Below, piece by piece: positions 1 to 6,689 of a stretch of 64,000 nucleotides of DNA. The stretch comes from Phenylobacterium hankyongense. GTDB taxonomy: Bacteria; Pseudomonadota; Alphaproteobacteria; Caulobacterales; Caulobacteraceae. Positions within the stretch are counted from its first letter, which is position 1. Each line of letters starts with the position of its first letter. The notes under the pieces are model-generated. The model worked only from the letters and a program-made list of their open reading frames with translations, made no database searches and had not been told where the DNA came from. The DNA is taken from positions 3,208,001-3,272,000 of the forward strand of contig NZ_QFYP01000001.1 in the NCBI RefSeq assembly GCF_003254505.1, written 5' to 3'. The position numbers and the translations under genes were made by a program.

Positions 1-129
1 CGAGGGCGGCAGGAAGACCGCGATCACGATCGCCAACCCCGCGCCCAGGAACGCCAGCCGGGCGAGCACCGCCACCGGGCCGGTGTCGGGGTAGCGGCCA
101 TCGCCGAACAGGGTGCGGTCTTCGGTCAT
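1..129 (-). CDS. Membrane protein, N-terminal part only (gene runs off the window)
   Basis: The reverse strand starts with ATG at 129 and reads 43 codons without a stop to the window edge. A likely Shine-Dalgarno (AGGA) sits just upstream of the ATG. The first 20 or so residues are polar (MTEDRTLFGDG), and are followed by a hydrophobic stretch from about residue 24 to 40 that looks like a first membrane segment ending in LPPS. Such an LPPS after the first helix occurs in VanZ-like proteins, but the fragment is too short to assign a family. It is transcribed divergently from the next gene. Confidence 0.5.
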   Translation of the reverse strand, partial: MTEDRTLFGDGRYPDTGPVAVLARLAFLGAGLAIVIAVFLPPS

Positions 130-189
130 GCTTCCTGAATAGCCGAAGGTATGTGGAACCCCCAAGCCCGGCAGGATCGTTTAACGGGC

Positions 190-501
190 ATGACCCGGGC
201 GATCACAGTCACCATCCCCCACCAGCTCGGCCGGGCGGAAGCCCGCCGCCGCATCGACGAGGGCTTCGGCAGCTTCACCCAGCACATGGGCGGCGCCGCC
301 GGCATGCTCTCCAAGACCTGGGAGGGCGATCGCCTGAGCTTCGCGCTCAACGCCATGGGGCAGGGGATTTCCGGCTACGCCGACGTCGACGACACGACGG
401 TGAAGCTCGACCTGCTGCTGCCGAACCTGCTGGGGATGATCGCCGACAAGCTGAAGGGCCGCCTGAAGAAGGAAGGCCAGCTGCTGCTCGAGAAGAAATG
501 A
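190..501 (+). CDS. Polyhydroxyalkanoic acid system family protein (PHA_gran_rgn-like)
   Basis: This 103-residue protein begins at the ATG at 190 (MTRAITVTIPHQLG). An earlier in-frame start at 151 would add 13 residues that do not look conserved. The pattern of an early H-x-L-G-R-x-EA-RRRI segment, a central W-x-GD-x-L-x-F block, and a Lys-rich C-terminus ending in LLEKK fits the small family often annotated as a PHA system or granule-region protein. Its biochemical role is not established. It stands alone, divergent from the partial gene at the left edge and convergent with the DUF2891 pseudogene. Confidence 0.6.
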   Translation: MTRAITVTIPHQLGRAEARRRIDEGFGSFTQHMGGAAGMLSKTWEGDRLSFALNAMGQGISGYADVDDTTVKLDLLLPNLLGMIADKLKGRLKKEGQLLLEKK

Positions 502-534
502 TCGGGCCGCGACGCGGTCCCCGGCCAGGAGGCG

Positions 535-1569
535 TCAGCGCTCGCCGGCCGTGAGGGCCAGGAGGGCGAAGGAGGCCAGCCAGTGCTCGCCCATGTAGTC
601 GCCGGCGACGTGCGGCAGGCTGACGGCGAGGTGCAGGGTGGCGGCGTCCTGCGCCGCGGCCGCTACCGGGGAGCCGGGCGGCAGGCAGGCGGCGATCTCA
701 CGCCAGCACCAGGCCCGCGACAGGTTGAGGCCGTCGAGGTGGACGATCTTGCCGTCCGTCCGGTCGGTGACCGTGGCCGGCGTGAACAGGCTGTCGGGCC
801 GGCCGTGCGCCGCGTCGGGCAGGAAGTCGGCCAGCCAGGCCCGGAAGTCGTCCGCCGGCAGCAGGCGGCGCAGGCATTCGGCCTCCACCAGGGTGGGTGA
901 CAGGAAGTCGTCGCCGGACGGCTCCCAGGCCGGAGCGTTCTGGTCCTCGATGAACCAGCTGCGGGCCTTGGCCTGGAACAGCTCCAGCAGGCGCTCGTCG
1001 CCCGCGACGCGGGCGTAGTCGGCGCCGAGCGCCATGGCGAAGGCGGTGTTGGAATGCACGCCGGCCCGGACCGGATAGGCGGCGCGCGGCAGGTAATCCA
1101 CGAAGCGGTCGGCGAACGCCTCGGCCAGCGGACGCAGGGCGGCCGCCCAGCGATGGTCGTCGTGCGCCATCAGCTCGGCCTGCAGCTTCAGCAGCCAGCC
1201 CCAGCCTTACGGCCGCTCGAATCCCCGCGCCAAGGGCCGCCGCAGGTAGGCGACCTCGCCCTCCACCTTCTGGACGGTGAAGGCGTCGTCGAAGAGGGCG
1301 CGGATGGCCGGGCCCTCCGGGAGCGAGGGCTCCTGTCGCAGCAGGCTCGCCAGCAGCCAGTAGCCGTGCACGCAGGAGTGCCAGTCGAAGCTGCCGAAGA
1401 AGATCGGGTGCAGGTCGCGCGGGCCGCGGGCGTCGCCCGGGCCGTCCAGCACGTGATCCATCTTGTTGGGGTACTCGCGCGCCACGTGGCCCAGCGCGAT
1501 GCGGGCGAAGCAGGAGGCGAGGTCCGGCGTCAGGCGATCGGGCGGGCTAGCGGTGGAAAGCGAGGACAT
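535..1569 (-). pseudogene. DUF2891 protein gene interrupted by one in-frame TAA
   Basis: Two open stretches in the same reverse frame (1569 down to 1207, and 1206 down to 535) together give a complete DUF2891-like protein of about 344 codons. The first half carries the HPIFFGSFDWHSCVHGYW region typical of the family. Just after GFERP the codon at 1209-1207 is TAA, and the frame then continues as GWGWLLKL. DUF2891 proteins normally read ERP-Tyr-GW here, so a TAC to TAA change (one base, plus-strand position 1207) explains the break. The gene overlaps the end of the DUF979 gene by 23 bases, so it is the last gene of the DUF969-DUF979 operon. It may be a true pseudogene, two fragments, or a sequencing error. 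The family function is unknown to me. Confidence 0.75.
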
Positions 1570-2503
1570 ACATCAGCACCAGGTTGACGAGGAGCAGGGG
1601 CGCGGCGGTGGGGATCTGCGCCTTGATGACGGCGTAGCGGTCCGGAAGCTCGAGCAGGGCCGGCGGCACCAGGTTGAAGTTGGCGGCCAGCGGGGTCGCC
1701 AGGGTGCCGCAGAAGCCGCAGAGCATGCCGATCGAACAGACCACGGCGGGATCGCCGCCGAACCTGTGGATCAGCACCGGCAGGCCGACGCCGGCGGTCA
1801 TCACCGGAAAGGCGGCGAAGGCGTTGCCCATGATCATGGTGAAGCCCGCCATGCCGAGGCCATAGACGCAGACCGCCGCGAAGCGGCTGTCCATGGGCAG
1901 GTACCCGGTGACCAGGTCGCCGATCACCTTGCCGACCCCGGCCAGGGCGAAGACGGCGCCCAGCGCGGCCAGCATCTGCGGCAGCAGCGCCGCCCAGCCG
2001 ATGGTGTCGATCAGCCGGCGGCCTTCCTGCAACGGGCTGATCAGCGGCTGGCGCAGCAGGACAAGGGCGACGGCGAGCGCGATGATCGCGGCCAGGGCCA
2101 GGGAAATCAGGGTCGCCTGTTTCGGATCCATCAGCGGCTGGCCGTCGAAGCTGAGGGGCTTGAGCACAAGCACCCCCAGGATGACCACCAGCGGCAGGGT
2201 GAGGGCGGGTGCGAACAGCTTCTCGCCGAACCCGACGGCCAGCGCCCGGCGCGCCTCCGGCGAGGTGGTGGCGGGCTTGCCGCGGCCCAGCAGGCCGAAG
2301 CCGGCGATGGCGGCGAGGCCCAGCACCAGCACGCCGTTGCCGAGGTCTCCGATCCGGTCTCCCGCCAGGAAGCTCAGCGCCACCAGGCCCCAGAAGGCGG
2401 CGTTGCCGAACCGCTTGCGATTGCCGCGATCCAGCGCGCTCAGCACGGCGTAGGCGGCGAACACCAGGCCTACGAGGACAAAGACCGCCCCCAGCTTGAT
2501 CAC
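1547..2503 (-). CDS. DUF979 membrane subunit, probable 5-oxoproline transporter component
   Basis: The protein has 318 residues with about nine hydrophobic segments and almost no soluble domain. I chose the GTG at 2503 because it shares a GTGA overlap with the stop of the DUF969 gene and gives VIKLGAVFVLVG as the N-terminus; a longer frame to 2599 would overlap that gene heavily. The central GMAGFTMIMGNAFAAFPVMTAG-type region and GMLCGFCGTLATPLAANF are the recognisable DUF979 parts. From family knowledge, DUF969 and DUF979 proteins act as a pair and are annotated as a 5-oxoproline (pyroglutamate) permease. No oxoprolinase genes are adjacent here, so the substrate is inferred. Confidence 0.75.
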   Translation of the reverse strand: MIKLGAVFVLVGLVFAAYAVLSALDRGNRKRFGNAAFWGLVALSFLAGDRIGDLGNGVLVLGLAAIAGFGLLGRGKPATTSPEARRALAVGFGEKLFAPALTLPLVVILGVLVLKPLSFDGQPLMDPKQATLISLALAAIIALAVALVLLRQPLISPLQEGRRLIDTIGWAALLPQMLAALGAVFALAGVGKVIGDLVTGYLPMDSRFAAVCVYGLGMAGFTMIMGNAFAAFPVMTAGVGLPVLIHRFGGDPAVVCSIGMLCGFCGTLATPLAANFNLVPPALLELPDRYAVIKAQIPTAAPLLLVNLVLMYVLAFHR

Positions 2504-3174
2504 GCGCGGGGCTCCGCCCGGCGACGCATCCGGCGGTCGAACAGGACCAGCCGCGTGGCGTGGATGGCGAAGGCGGCCAGCGCCGACGGGATCGCCCACA
2601 TGGACAGGTGGAGCGGCTCGACGGCGATGCCGCTGGAGGCGAGGATCCCCACCATCAGCAGGATCGAGCCGATGGCGATGAAGATGTCCTCGCCGAAGAA
2701 GACGGCGATGTTGTCGGTGGCCGCCGCCTGCGCGCGGATGGCGTAGCGGGTCTCGGGGTCGAGCTCCCCGGTCCGCGCCTCCACCGCCCCCTCGGCCATC
2801 GGGGCGAGCACCGGGCGGACGGTCTGGGGGTGGCCGGCGATGGAGACCAGGCCGATGGCGGCGGTGAGCTGGCGAAACGCCATGTAGCCGATCAGCAGGT
2901 GGCCCACGGAGACGCCCCGGAAGCGGGTGATCAGCATCCGGGCGCGCTCCTGCAATCCGGCGCGCTCCATCACCCCGATCACCGGCAGGACCAGCAGGGC
3001 GACGCTGACCAGCCGGTTGTCGTTGAAGGCCTTGCCGAGCGCCGCCAGGACGGCCAGCGGGGCGAGGTGGGCGAACAGGCCGGTGACGAAGGCGGCGATC
3101 ACCACCACCAGCAGCGGATTGAGACGGACGGCAAAGCCCACGACGACGACGGCGACGCCCAACAGGGTCAGCAT
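2500..3174 (-). CDS. DUF969 membrane subunit, probable 5-oxoproline transporter component
   Basis: This 224-residue membrane protein opens with a hydrophobic N-terminus (MLTLLGVAVVVVGF) and carries the FNDNRL, GVMERAGLQERAR and FFGEDIFIAIGS segments characteristic of DUF969. It is the first gene of a leftward operon, DUF969-DUF979-DUF2891, with a four-base GTGA overlap to DUF979. The C-terminus is basic (RRMRRRAEPRA), as expected for a cytoplasmic tail. The 115 bases upstream to the 45-codon gene at 3290 must hold its promoter; I see no clear operator there. Confidence 0.75.
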   Translation of the reverse strand: MLTLLGVAVVVVGFAVRLNPLLVVVIAAFVTGLFAHLAPLAVLAALGKAFNDNRLVSVALLVLPVIGVMERAGLQERARMLITRFRGVSVGHLLIGYMAFRQLTAAIGLVSIAGHPQTVRPVLAPMAEGAVEARTGELDPETRYAIRAQAAATDNIAVFFGEDIFIAIGSILLMVGILASSGIAVEPLHLSMWAIPSALAAFAIHATRLVLFDRRMRRRAEPRA

Positions 3175-3250
3175 CCGCTCTCCTTCAGACGATGCGAAGC
3201 GCTCATAGGAGCGTCTGGAGCGGGCCGGCGCAACGTCGTAGGCTCATGGA

Positions 3251-3276
3251 CCGAAGGTTGGGGCCGAAGGTTGGGG
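3251..3276. repeat. 13-bp perfect tandem duplication
   Basis: The unit CCGAAGGTTGGGG occurs twice head to tail at 3251-3263 and 3264-3276, immediately upstream of the small gene that starts at 3290. It is probably a replication-slippage duplication in the leader or promoter spacer of that gene. Confidence 0.9.
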
Positions 3277-3289
3277 CTGGAGGCTGGCC

Positions 3290-3427
3290 ATGAGCGAACC
3301 GCAAGACAACGACGACGACGCCCCGGTCGATCCCGTGGAAGAAGCCGGCGAAGAGTCCTTTCCGGCCAGCGATCCGCCGGCCTGGTCGCCCCCTGGCGGG
3401 CGGCACCCTGCGGCTGGCGAGCGCTAG
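3290..3427 (+). CDS. Small acidic protein with an SFPASDPPAW motif (45 aa)
   Basis: The ATG at 3290 is preceded by a GGAGG sequence at 3280-3284 and opens a 46-codon frame ending in TAG at 3425. The protein begins MSEPQDNDDDAPVDP, is strongly acidic in its first half, and contains EESFPASDPPAW at about residues 21-32. I know the E-x-SFPASDPP-[AS]-W signature from short conserved proteins of unknown function in alphaproteobacteria and other soil bacteria, which supports a real gene despite its length. Its stop codon shares CTAG with the stop of the opposing rsmA gene. Function is unknown. Confidence 0.7.
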   Translation: MSEPQDNDDDAPVDPVEEAGEESFPASDPPAWSPPGGRHPAAGER

Positions 3428-4254
3428 CGGGCCGCCCGCCAGGCGTCGGCCAGGGCCAGGAAGCCGTCCACGCCGACGGTCTCGGCGCGCGCCTGCGGAT
3501 CGAGCCCGGCGGCGGCGATCAGCGGCTCGCCCCCCAGGGTCTTGAGGCTGGAACGGAGCATCTTGCGGCGTTGGCCGAAGGCGGCCGCGGTGAGCCGCTG
3601 CAGGGCGTCCAGGCGCTCCGGCGCGGGGCGATCGGCGCGCGGCGTCAGGCGCACCACGGCGGACTCCACCTTGGGCGGCGGCGTGAAGGCGCGGGCCGGC
3701 ACGTCCATGACCCCCTGCGCCTCGGCGGTCGCCTGCACGATCACCGCCAGCCGGCCGTAGGCGGGATCGTTCGCCCGCGCGGTGATCCGCTCGGCGACCT
3801 CCTTCTGGAACATCAGCGTCAGCGAGGCGGGCGTCCAGGGGCCGGTCAGCCATTTGATCAGCAGGGGCGTGCCGACATTGTAGGGCAGGTTGGAGACCAC
3901 GTGCGCCGGCTCGCCGGCCGCAAGCGCGCCCTCGTCGACGTCGAGCGCGTCGCCGAACACCAGGGTCAGCCGGTCGGTGGCCCGGGCGAGGTCCTCCAGA
4001 AGCGGCCGGAAACGCTCGTCCTTCTCGACCGCGGTCACCCGCGCGCCGGTTTCCAGGAGGGCCCGGGTCAGGCCGCCGGGGCCTGGGCCCACCTCGATCA
4101 CCCGGTCGCCGGCCGCGAGCTGCGCCAGGCGCGCGATCTTGCGGGTGATGTTGAGGTCGAGCAGGAAATGCTGGCCGAACGACTTCTTGGCCATCAGCCC
4201 GTGCTCGGCGAGCGTCTCGCGAAGCGGCGGCAGGTCGGCCAGGGCGTCGGCCAT
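3424..4254 (-). CDS. rsmA: 16S rRNA (adenine(1518)-N6/adenine(1519)-N6)-dimethyltransferase RsmA (KsgA)
   Basis: RsmA dimethylates two adjacent adenines in the 3' terminal hairpin of 16S rRNA, using S-adenosylmethionine, late in small-subunit assembly. The 276-residue protein has the family entry GQHFL at 27-31, the SAM loop EVGPGPG at 54-60, and the catalytic motif NLPYN at 122-126, followed by the TPPPKVESAVV region. Length is normal. Its ATG overlaps the pdxA stop by one base (TGATG), and the pdxA-rsmA order is widespread in proteobacteria. It is the last gene of the lptF-to-rsmA operon. Confidence 0.97.
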   Translation of the reverse strand: MADALADLPPLRETLAEHGLMAKKSFGQHFLLDLNITRKIARLAQLAAGDRVIEVGPGPGGLTRALLETGARVTAVEKDERFRPLLEDLARATDRLTLVFGDALDVDEGALAAGEPAHVVSNLPYNVGTPLLIKWLTGPWTPASLTLMFQKEVAERITARANDPAYGRLAVIVQATAEAQGVMDVPARAFTPPPKVESAVVRLTPRADRPAPERLDALQRLTAAAFGQRRKMLRSSLKTLGGEPLIAAAGLDPQARAETVGVDGFLALADAWRAAR

Positions 4255-5261
4255 CAGGCGGCCCGGCGCTGCGCGATCTGGTCGGCCATCCGTAGCGCGG
4301 CGACCAGGCTGTCCGCCCGGGCCAGGCCCCTGCCGGCGATGTCGAAGGCGGTGCCGTGGTCGGGCGAGGTGCGGACGATCGGCAGGCCGAGGGTGACGTT
4401 CACCCCGCCCCAGAAGTCCAGCATCTTGACCGGGATCAGCGCCTGGTCGTGGTAGAGGCAGACCACCGCGTCGTAGCGGCTGCGCATCTCCGCCGGGAAC
4501 AGGGTGTCGGCCGGGTAGGGGCCGGTCGCCTCGACGCCGAGGTTGCGCAGCGCCCGCACGGCCGGCTCCACGATCTCGATCTCCTCGCGGCCGATGCCGC
4601 CGCTCTCGCCGGCATGCGGGTTGAGGCCGGCGACCGCCACGCGCGGCGCGAACACGCCGAAGTCGCGGCGCAGCGCCTGGGCGGTGACCAGGCCGGCGTT
4701 GACGATCTTCTCGACGCTGACCTGGGACGCCACCTTGGCCAGCGGCGTGTGGACGGTCACCAGCGTAACCCGCAGGTCCTGCGCCGTCAGCATCATGATC
4801 GGGCCGCGCGCGCCGTCATAGTTCGCCGCCGCGGTGAGCTCGCCGAGGAATTCGGTGTGGCCGGGAAACCTGAAGCCGGCCTCGTAGAGCGGGGCCTTGG
4901 CGATCGGCGCCGTGACCACGCCGGACACCGCGCCCCTAAGCGCCAGGCCGACGGCGGTCTCGATCCACTGGATGATCGCCGGCGCGGCGGCGGAGGAGGG
5001 CTGCCCGGCGACCACCGGCGCGCGCAGGGGCAAGTCCAGGACCGGAATGGCCTCGGGGAAGATGCGGGCGGCCTCGTCAGGCGCGGTCACCCGGCGCAGG
5101 ATCGAGGCGCCGGCCGCCGAGGCTGAGGCCAGAGACTGGAAATCACCCACTGCGACGAAGGCGGGGCCGCTCTGGCGCAGGTCGTTCCAGGCCTTGACGA
5201 TGATCTCCGGGCCGACGCCGGCAGGATCGCCAAGGGTCAGGGCAAGTGGTCCAGTCTTCAC
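4254..5261 (-). CDS. pdxA: 4-hydroxythreonine-4-phosphate dehydrogenase
   Basis: PdxA oxidises 4-phosphohydroxy-L-threonine in the DXP-dependent route to pyridoxal phosphate. The 335-residue sequence shows the N-terminal GDPAGVGPEI at 11-20, the PGHTEFL metal/substrate segment with His135, LNPHAGE with His216, and YHDQALIP with His271; such histidines bind the divalent metal. The start is GTG at 5261, which overlaps the surA stop as GTGA. The dxr gene elsewhere in the window uses DXP, the other PLP precursor branch point. Nothing is odd in length or motifs. Confidence 0.96.
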   Translation of the reverse strand: MKTGPLALTLGDPAGVGPEIIVKAWNDLRQSGPAFVAVGDFQSLASASAAGASILRRVTAPDEAARIFPEAIPVLDLPLRAPVVAGQPSSAAAPAIIQWIETAVGLALRGAVSGVVTAPIAKAPLYEAGFRFPGHTEFLGELTAAANYDGARGPIMMLTAQDLRVTLVTVHTPLAKVASQVSVEKIVNAGLVTAQALRRDFGVFAPRVAVAGLNPHAGESGGIGREEIEIVEPAVRALRNLGVEATGPYPADTLFPAEMRSRYDAVVCLYHDQALIPVKMLDFWGGVNVTLGLPIVRTSPDHGTAFDIAGRGLARADSLVAALRMADQIAQRRAA

Positions 5262-6658
5262 CTGGTCTCGATCGTGGCGGAGTTGCGGAGGTCCCGCATA
5301 TAACGCCTGGAGATCATGCTGAGCTGCTGGCCGTAGAGGCGGTTCTCGATCTGGTCGTGATCCGCCTGGGCGGAGCCGGACGCGTGCTTGCCGCAGACCG
5401 CCACCACGTGCAGTCCGACCTTGGTGCGGATCGGGGCCGAAAACTGGCCGACGTTGAGGGTTTGGGCCGCGGTCCGGAATTCCGGCGCAAGGTCGGCGAT
5501 TTCCGCCTCGCCGAGGTCGCCGGCGACGATGCCGGGGATCTTGGCGGCCGCGGGTTCGAGGTCGTCGCAGCCCTTCACCGCCAGCCGCAGGGATTCCAGC
5601 TTCACCCGGGCGGCTTCGATGTCGCCGGCCGTGGCCGTGGCCGGCAGCGCGACCGCCGCCTGCTTGAGATTGACCAGGGTGGCGCCGGCGCCCGCCCGCT
5701 TGTCGCGCAGATAGACGATATAGACGCCGTCCTTCACCGGGATCGGCGCGGAGAGCTGGCCGGGGCGGAGCTGCTCGAGCGCCGCCTCGACCTCCGGCGG
5801 CATCTCGCCCTGGCTCACCCAGCCGGCGTCGCCGCCCGCCGCGGCGGTGGGGGCGGCGGAGAACTGGCGGGCCACGGCCGCAAAGGGCGCGCCCTGCTGC
5901 ATCTGGGTGACCAGCTGCTGGGCGCCCTGCTTGGCGGCGTCCATGCCGCCCACGCGGCTGGCGTCGATCAGGACCTCGCTGATCTGGTACTGCGGCTTGG
6001 AGGCCGCGGACGTCATGCGGGTCTGGGTGGCCTTGATCTGGTCTTCGCCAATCCGCAGGCGCGAGCCGTAGCGGCCGCGGATCCAGCGCTGCCAGCTCAT
6101 CTGGGCGCGGATCTGCTGGTAGAGGGTTTCGGGGCTGATGCCCTGCGAGCGCAGGCTGCCGAGGAAGGCGTCCGGCTTGAGGTTGTTCTGCTGCGCCATG
6201 CCGGCGAGCTCTTCCTTCACCTCGGCGTCGTCGGCGACGATGCTGATCTTCTGCTCCTTCTCCACGCGGCGGAGCTCCTGCAGCTGCAGGCGCTCGTCGA
6301 CCAGGGAGACCAGCGCTTCGCGCTGGAACTGGGGCAGGGTTTCTTCGGTGGGCTGTACGCCGGAGGTCGCGATCAGCAGGCGCATGCGCTGCGCCAGGTC
6401 GTAGGTGGAGATGATCTCGTCGTTGACGATCGCCGCCACCGATTCGGAGATCGGCCGCGGCCCGGCGGGAGGCGCGGGCGCTGCGGGCGCAGGCGCCGGC
6501 GTCGCGGCGAGCGGGGTCGGCTGCGCCTTGAGCGATCCGCGGAGCGTCTGCGCCTGTACGCCCAGGGGCAGGCTGGCCGCGAAGAGGGCCGCGGCGATGG
6601 CCGCGCCCCGCGCCGCCTGGCCCGTGACGTTACGCGGTAGCATCATGAGTGGAGTCAT
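5258..6658 (-). CDS. surA: Periplasmic chaperone / peptidyl-prolyl isomerase SurA
   Basis: SurA escorts unfolded outer-membrane proteins, LptD included, across the periplasm to the Bam complex. I start it at the ATG at 6658 (MTPLMMLPRN), which gives 466 residues and a clean signal peptide ending near VQA at residue 36; the frame extends 14 codons further up without added signal character. After a Pro/Ala-rich linker comes a SurA_N chaperone region (VAAIVNDEIIS onward), then one clear parvulin domain (QISEVLI to GVYIVYLRDK). A second, degenerate parvulin-like region ends in GLHVVAVCGK. It lies 31 bases after lptD in the same operon, a functionally sensible pairing. Confidence 0.93.
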   Translation of the reverse strand: MTPLMMLPRNVTGQAARGAAIAAALFAASLPLGVQAQTLRGSLKAQPTPLAATPAPAPAAPAPPAGPRPISESVAAIVNDEIISTYDLAQRMRLLIATSGVQPTEETLPQFQREALVSLVDERLQLQELRRVEKEQKISIVADDAEVKEELAGMAQQNNLKPDAFLGSLRSQGISPETLYQQIRAQMSWQRWIRGRYGSRLRIGEDQIKATQTRMTSAASKPQYQISEVLIDASRVGGMDAAKQGAQQLVTQMQQGAPFAAVARQFSAAPTAAAGGDAGWVSQGEMPPEVEAALEQLRPGQLSAPIPVKDGVYIVYLRDKRAGAGATLVNLKQAAVALPATATAGDIEAARVKLESLRLAVKGCDDLEPAAAKIPGIVAGDLGEAEIADLAPEFRTAAQTLNVGQFSAPIRTKVGLHVVAVCGKHASGSAQADHDQIENRLYGQQLSMISRRYMRDLRNSATIETR

Positions 6659-6689
6659 TCCTTCGAGCGGCCCAGGTCGGCCGGCAATT

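Noticed and set aside
3203..3853. Minus-strand frame overlapping the end of rsmA and the small gene
   Set aside because: Arg/Gly/Pro-rich shadow of rsmA; the 45-codon gene on the plus strand explains the upstream part better.
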